From: Paracoccus onubensis
GTDB lineage: Bacteria; Pseudomonadota; Alphaproteobacteria; Rhodobacterales; Rhodobacteraceae
Reading direction: 5' to 3'
DNA: 64,000 nt
Assembly (NCBI RefSeq): GCF_003591515.1
Contig: NZ_QZCG01000005.1
Location: forward strand, 124,001 to 188,000
Part shown: in pieces, positions 26,052-34,207 of the stretch
Numbering within the stretch: the first letter of the stretch is position 1
Layout of the letters: each line of letters begins with the position of its first letter
Translations under genes and position numbers: made by a program
Notes under the pieces: generated by a model
What the model was told of the DNA's origin: nothing
The model's database searches: none
The model's input: the letters and a program-made list of their open reading frames with translations, nothing else

Positions 26052-27219
26052 ACCCTCTCGGCGGGCCGATCATCGAAAGGCCTTTCGCAGCTATTCCGAT
26101 GACGAGCGCGCGCGTATGCGCAACATCCTGCAGAACATGGGAACAAAAGGCGCGGCGTCATCCCCCGCTGTCGCTCCGGCGACCGGCGCGACAGCGAAAC
26201 CGCCGCGCAAGGCGATAATCGCCGGGATTGCAATTCTGCTTGTCGGGGCAGGCGGCATCTGGCTGCTGCGCCCGGATGCGAACGCAATAGCCTCCGACAC
26301 CCGGTCCCGCACCGCCGGATCGGCGGAACCGGACGCGGCCGCCTCGCAAGAACCGACGGCGGCGGCCTCTCCCGATGTGGCGCCGCAATCCCCCGGCGCC
26401 ACGGATTCGGCCTCAGTTGCCGCTGCCGGACCAACACTGGAAGCCAGCGGCAAGATCGTCGCCAAACGCATGGCGACGGTATCAAGCGATCTGACAGGCC
26501 GCGTTACGGAATTGCTCGCCGAGGAAGGAGACGCCGTCGAGAAGGGCCAACCGGTCGCCCGTCTCGACGATCATGCGGCGAAGGCGCAACTGGCCATCGC
26601 CGAAGCCAATGTCATTGCCTCCGAAGACGAATATGCCGTGGTTGCCGCCGAACTGGAGGCAATGTCGGACAATCTGCAGCGCACCACGACTCTGGCGCAG
26701 CGCGGGGTGGCATCGAAAGAGGCGCTTAGCACGCTTGAAGGACAATATGCCGTTCTCGAAGCGCGTGTCGCCGCCAGCAATCGCCAGATCGACGTGCAGC
26801 GCCGGCAGCTTGACGCGATGCGCAACGATTTGAACCAGACGCTGATACGTTCGCCCTTCAGCGGGGTAGTGACAGAGATCACCGCCAATATCGGGGAAAT
26901 CGTGTCGCCGGTTTCACCGGGCGGTTATACCCAGTCCGGCATCGCCACGATCGTCGATCCGGAATCCATCGTCGGAGAGGTGAATGTCAACGAACAGTTC
27001 CTGTCCAAGATCGAGGATGGACAGAAGGTCGAGATGACCGTGCCCGCGTGGCCCGACCGAACCTTCTCGGGCCATGTATCGCTGATAACGCCGATCGTCG
27101 ACGACAGCACAGCCGCCGTAAAGGTCACTGTCACATTCGATCCTGTGCCGGAAAACATCTATCCCGGCATGCGGCTTGATGTGGCGTTTTTTTCCGATTC
27201 CGACCAGCCGGACAGTTGA
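26023..27219 (+). CDS. HlyD-family periplasmic adaptor
   Basis: The 398-aa protein starts at ATG 26023 with a GAGGAGG site inside the end of the TfuA gene. It has a short cytoplasmic N-terminus, one membrane helix (AIIAGIAILLVGAGGIWLL), an Ala/Pro/Ser-rich linker, a lipoyl-like half motif (SSDLTGRVTELLAEEGDAV), a coiled-coil hairpin (about 165-255), a second lipoyl half (SPFSGVVTEITANIGEIV) and a beta-barrel. It would link the FtsX-type ABC pair across the periplasm. No TolC-like outer-membrane partner is encoded here, so a housekeeping TolC is expected. Confidence 0.9.
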   Translation: MAHLPDSTPEPSRRADHRKAFRSYSDDERARMRNILQNMGTKGAASSPAVAPATGATAKPPRKAIIAGIAILLVGAGGIWLLRPDANAIASDTRSRTAGSAEPDAAASQEPTAAASPDVAPQSPGATDSASVAAAGPTLEASGKIVAKRMATVSSDLTGRVTELLAEEGDAVEKGQPVARLDDHAAKAQLAIAEANVIASEDEYAVVAAELEAMSDNLQRTTTLAQRGVASKEALSTLEGQYAVLEARVAASNRQIDVQRRQLDAMRNDLNQTLIRSPFSGVVTEITANIGEIVSPVSPGGYTQSGIATIVDPESIVGEVNVNEQFLSKIEDGQKVEMTVPAWPDRTFSGHVSLITPIVDDSTAAVKVTVTFDPVPENIYPGMRLDVAFFSDSDQPDS

Positions 27220-27259
27220 ATGAAACCGTCGGGCTCCGACATCCTGAAAGGAGGAGTTG

Positions 27260-28177
27260 ATGATCATCTCCAGACGTATTTTCTGCGCCCTGCTGACCGC
27301 AACGCTGTCACTTGGCCCGGTTGGCGGCATCGCCGCCGACACCAAGGCCCAGAGCGGCCTTGAGGCCGAGAACAGCTTTGAAACCGACCGTATCGTCGTC
27401 AAAAGCGGTCCCAAGGCGGGCTCCGACGTCATATTGCTTCCCGGTCTCGCCACACCTGGCGCGGTCTGGGACGGGCTGGTCTCGGATCTCGAGGGGCGTG
27501 CAACGGTGCATGTCGTCGATGTGAAAGGCTTCGGCGTCGGCGACGGGGCCGCGAATGCCGAAGGCGGCATGATGGAGGGTGTGCTTGCCGATATCGCGGC
27601 TTTCATCGATGAGCGCGGACTTGAGAAACCGGCGCTTGTCGGGCACAGCCTTGGCGGAACCCTGGCATTGCAGGCCGGAATCGAGACCCCTGATCTGTAC
27701 GGGAAATTGATGGTCGTTGACGCCCTGCCCTTCGTGGCCCTGCTGTTCGACCCGCAGGCAACGGTGGAAAGCGTCAAGTCTCAGGCCGAGTCCATGCGCG
27801 ATCAGATGGCTTCCGCGCCCGCAGGAGCCAACGCGAAACAGACCGCCGAACGTTACGCGATCGACGATGACGCGAAACAGCAGATCGCCGGTTGGATCGC
27901 TGCCTCGGATCCCGCAGCCGTCGCGCAGGCATTTTACGAGGATATGCAAGCCGATTTCAGACCGGAACTGGCCGAAATCGGGCCAGCCGTCACGCTGGTC
28001 GTACCGGTCCCCCCCGAGGCAGAGGGTCAAAATTTCCCGCAGCAATACGAAGCGCTTTATTCCGATGTGCCGGAACTGGAAGTGGTACCGATCGAGGGTG
28101 CCCGGCATTTCGTGATGCTTGACCAACCGGAGGAGATGACCGCCGCAGTCGAAAAATTCCTGGAACTGGATGAATGA
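27260..28177 (+). CDS. Exported alpha/beta hydrolase, last gene of RiPP operon
   Basis: The 305-aa protein starts at ATG 27260 behind GGAGGAG. An N-terminal Sec-type signal (RRIFCALLTATLSLGPVGGIAA) predicts periplasmic export. The fold shows LLPGLATPGAVWDGL (oxyanion region), nucleophile elbow GHSLGG (S130), and a C-terminal catalytic His in IEGARHFVML. Family members are esterases, amidases or peptidases. At the end of a RiPP operon it could trim the leader, modify the product, or protect the host by hydrolysing it; the sequence does not decide. A strong hairpin follows, closing the operon. Confidence 0.85.
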   Translation: MIISRRIFCALLTATLSLGPVGGIAADTKAQSGLEAENSFETDRIVVKSGPKAGSDVILLPGLATPGAVWDGLVSDLEGRATVHVVDVKGFGVGDGAANAEGGMMEGVLADIAAFIDERGLEKPALVGHSLGGTLALQAGIETPDLYGKLMVVDALPFVALLFDPQATVESVKSQAESMRDQMASAPAGANAKQTAERYAIDDDAKQQIAGWIAASDPAAVAQAFYEDMQADFRPELAEIGPAVTLVVPVPPEAEGQNFPQQYEALYSDVPELEVVPIEGARHFVMLDQPEEMTAAVEKFLELDE

Positions 28178-28211
28178 TGGTCTGAGAAGCCGCGCTTTCG
28201 GAACTCGCCAT

Positions 28212-28244
28212 GGCAGCTCGGCGTTTTGTGAACGCCGGGCTGCC
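28212..28244 (+). terminator. Terminator-like hairpin closing the RiPP operon
   Basis: GGCAGCTCGGCGTT-TTGTG-AACGCCGGGCTGCC forms a 14-bp stem (one T-G pair) with a 5-nt loop, 35 bp after the hydrolase stop. No T-tract follows, but stem strength and position make it the best terminator candidate for the 20.8-kb operon. Confidence 0.65.
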
Positions 28245-28343
28245 TGCGTGATACCGACCCGGCAATATTGGCGTTTTACGTAATTGCACCGCGAATGGCT
28301 TGAAATTCAGGCGGACAATATGTCGGCAAGGGATGGCTTGTGG

Positions 28344-28481
28344 CTATTTGGGCTTCCCGGAAGCCGCGCCGATCGCCACCCCAATCGCGATCCCGATTGC
28401 AATTCCTGCTGCAACATTACCCGTAGCAACCCCGATAGCGACACCCACGGCTATACCGATCGTCATCCACTTAATCATCAT
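28344..28481 (-). CDS. Small glycine-zipper membrane peptide
   Basis: The 45-aa peptide starts at ATG 28481 with AGAAGG upstream. After KW it is nearly all Gly, Ala, Ile and Val with repeated GIA/GVA and AIG spacing, ending GAASGKPK. This glycine-zipper pattern suggests one or two tightly packed membrane helices. It has no known family by eye. It lies alone between the RiPP terminator and the Rrf2 operon, on the opposite strand, and could be a membrane-active peptide or toxin-like small protein. Confidence 0.5.
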   Translation of the reverse strand: MMIKWMTIGIAVGVAIGVATGNVAAGIAIGIAIGVAIGAASGKPK

Positions 28482-28612
28482 CGGCGGCCTTCTATTGCTG
28501 CTGCCCCAACTCCTAAAGGATCCACAGGCACGAAACAATCACCTAGGTTTTGCTGTCACATTTCAGTTTATAAAAAAATTTCCACCTCTTTCATCAACTT
28601 GCCCTACGGGGC

Positions 28613-28648
28613 TTGACAGCGACGCTAATTCGTAACATATATTGTTAC
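28613..28648 (+). promoter_or_regulatory. Rrf2 promoter with overlapping palindromic operator
   Basis: TTGACA (28613-28618), then a 17-bp gap, then CATATA/TATATT (28636-28643). A perfect palindrome, GTAACA-TATAT-TGTTAC (28632-28648), covers the -10 and ends one base before the ATG at 28649. The predicted transcript would start at or next to the start codon (leaderless). Self-repression by the Rrf2 protein is inferred. Confidence 0.65.
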
Positions 28649-29092
28649 ATGAAGCGAGACAGCCGCCTTTCCTCCGTCCTTCATGCCCTGCTGCATATGG
28701 CAGAACATGACGGCCCGATGACCTCTGAAACGCTTGGGCAGTGCCTTGGCACCAACCCGGTCGTGGTGCGCCGCACCATGGGGTTGCTGCGCGACGCGGG
28801 TCTGGTAACGGCCGAGCGTGGCCATGCCGGGGGCTGGCGCATCTCTGCCGATCTGGCAACGGTCAGCCTGCGCCGGTTGCATGAGGCTTTGGGCGAGCCT
28901 GCGATCTTCGCCATCGGCAACCGCAACGAAAACCCGGAATGCCTTGTCGAGCAATCCGTCAATGCGGCGTTGGAAGGCACCTTTGCCGAGGCAGAGACGC
29001 TGCTGCTGAAGCGCTTCGCCGATGTGACGCTGGCCGATCTGGCCAAGGATTTCGCCCGTCGCCATGCGGAAAGGCGGGCCGTTAAGGAGTAG
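28649..29092 (+). CDS. Rrf2 family transcriptional regulator
   Basis: The 147-aa protein starts at ATG 28649 (MKRDSRLSS), directly after its own operator; a TTG at 28613 lies inside the -35 box and is rejected. The winged helix spans about residues 1-65 (LHALLHMAEHDGPMTSETLG, VVVRRTMGLLRDAGLVTAERG). Only one Cys (in NPECLVEQ) lies in the usual cluster region, so the three-Cys iron-sulfur site of IscR is absent. It is followed after 3 bp by a thioredoxin-reductase-like gene, so it probably senses a redox or electrophile signal and controls this three-gene operon. Confidence 0.9.
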   Translation: MKRDSRLSSVLHALLHMAEHDGPMTSETLGQCLGTNPVVVRRTMGLLRDAGLVTAERGHAGGWRISADLATVSLRRLHEALGEPAIFAIGNRNENPECLVEQSVNAALEGTFAEAETLLLKRFADVTLADLAKDFARRHAERRAVKE

Positions 29093-29095
29093 GAT

Positions 29096-29983
29096 ATGCA
29101 GGATGTCATCGTGATCGGGGGCAGCTACGCCGGAATGGCTGCCGCCCTGCAACTGGCGCGTGCGCGCCGCAAGGTTCTGGTGATCGACGCCGGGCAGCGG
29201 CGCAACCGTTTTGCAAGCCATTCACACGGGTTTCTGGGACAGGACGGGGCGGAGCCAAACCGTATCTGGGCCGAGGCCCGCCGCCAGTTGGAAGCCTATC
29301 CGACCGTTGACTGGGTCGAGGGAACCGCCAGCGGCATCACGGGCCGGCGCGACGATTTCCGGGTCACTCTGGACAATGGCGAGGCTCTTTCGGGCCGCCG
29401 CATCCTGCTTGCGACCGGGGTCGCCGACCAGCTTCCCGATATTCCCGGCATCTCAGAGCGATGGGGGCAAACGGTGTTCCATTGCCCCTATTGTCACGGC
29501 TACGAGCTCGATCAGGGCCGGATCGGCGTCATCGCCACCGGCCCGATGTCACTGCATCAGGCGCAATTGCTGCCGGAATGGGGGGAAGTCACATTTCTGA
29601 TGAATGATGCTTTAACCCTTGATCCGGATCAACGTGATGATCTGCGCAGGCGCGGCGTCACCATCGAGGAAACGCCCATCGCAAAGATCACGGGAACGGC
29701 AGAGGTGAAACTGCAAGATGGCCGCACGCTATCCTTTGCCGGTCTTTTTACCGCGACCCGAACCGAACCCTCCGGTCCGCTGGCCGAGGCCACCGGCTGC
29801 ACGCTGGTCGAGACGCCGATGGGCAGTCAGATACTGACAGGTGACACCAAGGAAACCAGCATTCCTGGCATCTTCGCCTGCGGCGATGTTGCGCGGGCGC
29901 CGCATTCCGTCTCGCTGGCGGTCGGGGATGGCGCCTGGGCGGGGGCACAACTGCACCGCTCACTGGTCTGGCCCGAGGGCTGA
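29096..29983 (+). CDS. NAD(P)/FAD-dependent oxidoreductase, thioredoxin-reductase-like
   Basis: The 295-aa protein has FAD-binding IGGSYAGMAAALQLA at the N-terminus, the redox-active pair C130-PY-C133 (FHCPYCHGYE), and the C-terminal FAD motif GIFACGDVARAPHSVSLAVGDG. The NAD(P) region around GVIATGPMSLHQAQ has a weak GxGxxG. Its length fits thioredoxin-reductase-fold enzymes. Without a dedicated thioredoxin nearby the electron acceptor is unknown. Operon position between Rrf2 and a methyltransferase is a recurring arrangement. Confidence 0.9.
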   Translation: MQDVIVIGGSYAGMAAALQLARARRKVLVIDAGQRRNRFASHSHGFLGQDGAEPNRIWAEARRQLEAYPTVDWVEGTASGITGRRDDFRVTLDNGEALSGRRILLATGVADQLPDIPGISERWGQTVFHCPYCHGYELDQGRIGVIATGPMSLHQAQLLPEWGEVTFLMNDALTLDPDQRDDLRRRGVTIEETPIAKITGTAEVKLQDGRTLSFAGLFTATRTEPSGPLAEATGCTLVETPMGSQILTGDTKETSIPGIFACGDVARAPHSVSLAVGDGAWAGAQLHRSLVWPEG

Positions 29984-30667
29984 ATGGACAAGAAACCCGC
30001 TTTCACCACCGATCCGGGCCACGCCACCAGCTATGCCCGGCGGGTCGCCCGCCATGTGCCGGGATTGCAGGATCTGCATCGCATGGCAGGACTGCTGCTG
30101 GCCGAGCGCATGCCCGAAAGGGGGCGCGTTCTGGTTCTGGGCGCCGGCGGTGGCATGGAACTGCGCGCCTTCGCCCAGGCATATCCGGGCTGGCATTTCG
30201 ACGGCGTCGATCCATCGCCCGATATGATCGCGCAGGCGCGGGACATCATCGCAGAGGACAGCGACCGCATCACCTTTCATCAGGGTTATATCGAGGACGC
30301 TCCCGACGGTCCCTTCGACGGCGCGACCTGCCTTCTGACGCTGCATTTCCTGTCGCGGGAAGAACGTTTGCGCACGCTGCGCGAATTGCATCGCCGCCTT
30401 CGCCCCGAAGCGCCCCTGATCGTTGCCCATCACAGCTTTCCGCAAGTGGCGGGGCAGCAGGATCTCTGGCTGCGGCGCAATGCGGCATGGCTGATCTCGG
30501 GCGGGATGCCCGAGGCGCAGGCATTGGCCGGTATGACCACGATGAAGGAGCGCCTGCCCATTCTCACCCCCAGAGAAGACGCGGCGCTGCTGAGTGCGGC
30601 GGGCTTCGAGGACGTTCAGCTGTTCTATGCCGCTTTTACATTCAAGGGATGGGCGGCCCGGGCGTGA
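29984..30667 (+). CDS. Class I SAM-dependent methyltransferase
   Basis: The 227-aa protein has motif I VLVLGAGGGMELRAFA, the acidic SAM-ribose residue in FDGVDPSPDMIAQA, and post-motif LTLHFLSREERLRTLRELHRRL. It starts immediately after the oxidoreductase stop codon, so it belongs to the Rrf2 operon. Family members methylate small molecules. The substrate is unknown; given the operon, a thiol or electrophile detoxification product is possible. Confidence 0.87.
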   Translation: MDKKPAFTTDPGHATSYARRVARHVPGLQDLHRMAGLLLAERMPERGRVLVLGAGGGMELRAFAQAYPGWHFDGVDPSPDMIAQARDIIAEDSDRITFHQGYIEDAPDGPFDGATCLLTLHFLSREERLRTLRELHRRLRPEAPLIVAHHSFPQVAGQQDLWLRRNAAWLISGGMPEAQALAGMTTMKERLPILTPREDAALLSAAGFEDVQLFYAAFTFKGWAARA

Positions 30668-30795
30668 CAGGCCACAGGCCGCTATCAGCCAACGGGAAAC
30701 TGCGTGACCTCTTCTATCGGACAACGAGAAACCAGATTCTTCGCTGGTGGTTCATGGTTACGAAAAAAGCGCATTTCACATGCGGCAGGGAAACC

Positions 30796-31020
30796 CTACT
30801 GGCAGCCCCCCGACGCGCATGACAGCCCACCGGCGACCGCGCCGATAAGAGCGCCTTTTGTCCCGGAGCCGCCAACTGCATCCGCGACCAGCGCACCTGC
30901 GCCCGCGCCACCTACTGTACGAACTGCGGCGCTGTTCATCGGACTGTTGTAACCATAGCCTCCGCCGCAACCGGCCAAGGCTAAAGTAAGTGCAAGAATA
31001 ATGGTGCTTCTTTTCTGCAT
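30796..31020 (-). CDS. Small glycine-zipper lipoprotein
   Basis: The 74-aa protein starts at ATG 31020 behind a purine-rich site. The signal peptide ends in lipobox LALAGC, so it is predicted to be lipidated. The mature part is short and Gly/Ala-rich (VGGAGAGALVADAVGG ... ALIGAVAGG), a glycine-zipper pattern seen in small outer-membrane lipoproteins. Two further Cys are near the C-terminus. The frame is open upstream to about 31290, but an AT-rich stretch and the lipobox support the short start. Confidence 0.65.
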   Translation of the reverse strand: MQKRSTIILALTLALAGCGGGYGYNSPMNSAAVRTVGGAGAGALVADAVGGSGTKGALIGAVAGGLSCASGGCQ

Positions 31021-31047
31021 CCTGATCTGCCTCGATTTTTTAATTGT

Positions 31048-31290
31048 TATGAGGCGAAAACTATCCCGGTTCCGGAAAAAAGTGAAGCCCGTTACCAGCA
31101 CGCCCAGCAGCGCGGTGGTGGCGACGATTGCCGTCCCGCAGGCAATCAACGCCTGAGTCATCGTGACCCGATAGGTCGAGCCCGCCATCCAGCTTGGCAA
31201 ACCGGGCAGCCGCAAATCACCGCTCGCCGCCAGCATCGAGGTGAACGCGCCGAAAAGGGCCGAGAACATCACCCCCGCCACGATACGCAA
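31048..31290 (-). pseudogene. Possible fragment of a membrane-protein gene
   Basis: On the minus strand, codons with strong GC third positions encode about 75 residues with two hydrophobic segments (VMFSALFGAFTSMLAAS and ALIACGTAIVATTALLGVL) separated by a short polar loop. The frame then runs without a stop through an AT-rich non-coding-looking stretch into the lipoprotein gene. This looks like the truncated start of a membrane protein. The family is not recognised. Confidence 0.3.
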
Positions 31291-31464
31291 TCTTCTCAGG
31301 CACCATCACCCATTTTCCGCCACGGCTCGATGGCACAGCTTCAAGCGCGCTTGCTCAACCCGAAACCTGACACTATCAAACCCGATAACTGTCGTTATGA
31401 ACGAGGGACGGCTGACGGCAGGTCACGACGGCAGGTCATACACAAAAACGATCGAGGACAGAAA

Positions 31465-31752
31465 ATGAGGTATACCAAGTTCAGCACCATGCTGGCTTTA
31501 ATTCTTGTCGCCGGATGTAGCGCCGGTTCGGCTGGAAGGGTGATGGTCAAGGGTGCGGGACCAGACGATCTCCTGAAACTACGGTCCGGTCCAGGACTGG
31601 ATCATAGTGTCATTATGGGCCTGCCGGACGGAACCAGATTGATCCGCGGAGGCTGCAAGCCCACGGGTGGCCGGACGTGGTGCAGAGTGTCGCTGGCAGA
31701 TTCGCCAACAATCACGGGCTATGTCTCCGCGGAGTATCTTGCGGTCTTCTGA
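31465..31752 (+). CDS. SH3-domain lipoprotein
   Basis: The 95-aa protein starts at ATG 31465 (AGGACAGAAA upstream). A lipoprotein signal ends LILVAGC. The mature part fits a bacterial SH3 domain: LLKLRSGPGLDHSVIMGLPDGTRL, then GRTWCRVSL and GYVSAEYLAVF. Such domains bind cell-wall peptides or protein partners in the periplasm. It stands alone, so its role is unknown. Confidence 0.8.
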   Translation: MRYTKFSTMLALILVAGCSAGSAGRVMVKGAGPDDLLKLRSGPGLDHSVIMGLPDGTRLIRGGCKPTGGRTWCRVSLADSPTITGYVSAEYLAVF

Positions 31753-32170
31753 GTACTTCGGCCTGGCGCCAAAATTTGCATGAAATTCTTCTTCAATCGA
31801 TGAGGCCTGTGTCCTGTCACAGGTTCCGGACCATCGATCACGCTGCGGGTCGGATACCCCGGTCCGGCTGGCCTTCGGTACAGCCGACTGCCTGCTGGAA
31901 ATTGCTTTAACCTCTGCCGAAGAACGTTGCGGATGCGGGAGCAATGGGTTAGCTTCCGGGCGCATGATCCATTCACCCGGCAAGCGTCGGTGTGATGATC
32001 GGCGTATTCCCCTTGCAGCAGTCCCGAGATGCCACATGAACAGGCATTTGTTTGTCGTAACCGGCGGTTCCGGTTCGCGAAGAGGCGAAATCAGCCCGCT
32101 CGCGGCATTCCGAACGACACGGCAGGGGGCAGATACCGCCAGAAACGTCAAACATCGGAGGCCAGAAAAA
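31753..32170. other. Intergenic region without recognised gene
   Basis: This 418-bp gap between the SH3 lipoprotein and DinB-like genes holds a short CCTGTG/CACAGG inverted repeat near 31806-31823 and no convincing open frame or RNA gene. The DinB promoter should lie at its end, but no clear -35/-10 was seen. Confidence 0.4.
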
Positions 32171-32668
32171 ATGATCTCAGCCGAATACTGCCGACTAATG
32201 GCTCGCTACAATTCCTGGCAGAATGGCTCATTGGTGACAGCCGCCGATGGGCTCACGAATGCGGATCGCTGGAAGGACCGTGGGGCCTTCTTCCAGTCGA
32301 TCGCAGCGACGTTGAACCATCTTTATTGGGCAGATGCCTTGATGCTGGAGCGACTGAAGGGGAACCCGCGCCCGGAAGACAATATCAGGCACTCGCTCAC
32401 CAGCCCGTCGGACTGGGATGAGTTCAAGACGCTCCGTTCGCAGCGGAACGAAGAGATCGAAGACTGGGCCGCGCAATTGCGCGATGTGGAACTCTGCGGG
32501 ATGCTTGCCTGGTACCCCGGAGATGGTTCAACGCGGATAGAGAAGCCAAAGGCTCTCTGCGCTATTGAACTCTTCAACCACCAGACACACCACCGGGGTC
32601 AGATCCACGCGATGCTGACAGCTGCAGGCGCTCGACCAGAAGCGACTGACTTGTCCATGCTGCCATGA
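32171..32668 (+). CDS. DinB family protein
   Basis: The 165-aa protein starts at ATG 32171; an in-frame open stretch upstream lacks coding character. It shows the DinB four-helix bundle with its metal-site histidines: LNHLYWAD (first His) and FNHQTHHRGQIHAML (second and third). It starts MISAEYCRLMARYNSWQN, typical of the family. DinB-like enzymes often act in thiol (mycothiol/bacillithiol) transfer or metal-dependent hydrolysis; this one has no assigned substrate. Confidence 0.88.
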   Translation: MISAEYCRLMARYNSWQNGSLVTAADGLTNADRWKDRGAFFQSIAATLNHLYWADALMLERLKGNPRPEDNIRHSLTSPSDWDEFKTLRSQRNEEIEDWAAQLRDVELCGMLAWYPGDGSTRIEKPKALCAIELFNHQTHHRGQIHAMLTAAGARPEATDLSMLP

Positions 32669-32922
32669 CATTTCCATTGATCCGGCACGACGCGGAACCA
32701 TCGCTGCCCGCCTTCGATCCTCGAGGGATTATTCCGTGGGGGTATCAGCAACGATCAAGGAGCAATCCCTGAACAGAACCAACTCATAAACACGGGTTCC
32801 CGGGCGGATGGGTCAGTACGAGAAAATCCCGACAGATTTGTCACTCTCACTCGATGTCGCGCAGGCTTTACGGTCGTTCATGCAATCGTCGCGCCCGGCG
32901 ACAATCGAAACAGGAGGACAGG

Positions 32923-34140
32923 ATGTCCAAGACCACTTCCAACAGAAGCGCCTGGCCGATCTCGACCTGGCTGTCGGTCATCTCGCTTACCTGCGGCAGC
33001 TTTGCCCTGATCAGCAGTGAATTGTTGCCCATGGCGGTACTCACGCCTATGGCCGCTGATCTTGGCATTACGGAAGGCGCTGCCGGTCAAGCGGTGACCC
33101 TCACGGCCATCTTTGCCGGTATTGCAGCGCCCACGGTGGCGCTCATCATCGGCCGCGTGGATCGCAAGCTGATCAACCTGACCCTCTGCATTCTGGTGAT
33201 TGCGTCCAATATCGCTGTCGCCTTTACTTCGGATTATTTTGTGCTGCTTGCCGCCCGCACATTTCTTGGTATCGCCATCGGCGGGTTTTTTGCCCTGGCT
33301 GGCGCGACCGTCGTCAAGCTCGTTTCCATGGAAGATATGGGCAAGGGCATGTCTGTCGTGTTCATGGGGCTTTCCGCGGGGCTCGTCGTGGCCCCTGCAC
33401 TTGGCACACTCATCGGGGAAGCATTCGGTTGGCGAGCGGCATTCATGGCCGCTGCCGGGGCCGGCATGCTCGCGCTGCTTCTGCAAGCCATCTGCCTGCC
33501 AGGCGTACCGGCAACGGGTGCAACCAGCCTTTCTAGCCTGTTCGGCTTGCTGAAGCGGCCGCAGGTGCGGGTGGGACTGACTGTCGGGCTGCTGTTCTTC
33601 GGGGGTGAGGTATGCGGGTTCACCTTCATGCGGCCCTATCTTGAAACTGATGCCGGGCTCGATGCGACTTCCATCGCTCCTGTTCTGATGGTGCTCGGTC
33701 TCGCCAGTCTGCTGGGAAGCGCGATCGCCGGCATGTTTGCCGACCGCATGTTGCGTCGAGGATTTGGCACCACCTTCCTGGTGCTGGGGGTTGCCTCGAT
33801 TGGCCTGTTGACCTTCGGCACCACCTACGTTGCGGTGCTTGCCTTCGCCGCCGCCTGGGGCCTCGCCGTAGGCGCGGGACCGGTGATGACCCAGACATGG
33901 ATGGGGCGCGCTGCGCCCGATCAGCTCGAAGGCGTGGGCGGGCTCTTTCTGGCCGTTATCCAGGTCGGCGTCGCTCTGGGCGCCATCGCCGGTGGAATCG
34001 CTGTCGATGTTCTGGGGACAAGCGCGCCGCTCTATGTGACCGCCATCTGTGCGCTGTTTGCTGCCATAACAATTGCGACGCAACGGAGCCCCGATATGGC
34101 TTCGCCGATCCCTGCCTCGGCATTGACCCCTGCCGAGTGA
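32923..34140 (+). CDS. MFS transporter, DHA1 (NepI/AraJ-like) family
   Basis: The 405-aa protein starts at ATG 32923 behind AGGAGGACAGG. Twelve hydrophobic segments are visible in two groups of six, with the family motifs FALISSELLPMAVLTPMA (helix 1), GRVDRKLINL (loop 2-3 motif A-like) and ARTFLGIAIGGFFALAGA (helix 4). These suit drug/proton or nucleoside efflux transporters such as NepI. The DUF899 gene follows 67 bp downstream on the same strand. Confidence 0.88.
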   Translation: MSKTTSNRSAWPISTWLSVISLTCGSFALISSELLPMAVLTPMAADLGITEGAAGQAVTLTAIFAGIAAPTVALIIGRVDRKLINLTLCILVIASNIAVAFTSDYFVLLAARTFLGIAIGGFFALAGATVVKLVSMEDMGKGMSVVFMGLSAGLVVAPALGTLIGEAFGWRAAFMAAAGAGMLALLLQAICLPGVPATGATSLSSLFGLLKRPQVRVGLTVGLLFFGGEVCGFTFMRPYLETDAGLDATSIAPVLMVLGLASLLGSAIAGMFADRMLRRGFGTTFLVLGVASIGLLTFGTTYVAVLAFAAAWGLAVGAGPVMTQTWMGRAAPDQLEGVGGLFLAVIQVGVALGAIAGGIAVDVLGTSAPLYVTAICALFAAITIATQRSPDMASPIPASALTPAE

Positions 34141-34207
34141 GGGGGGTGCGGCGATCGTCACAGCCGCGCCCTTTCCCCTCCATTCAGAAAGTCGAAAGGA
34201 AACGATC

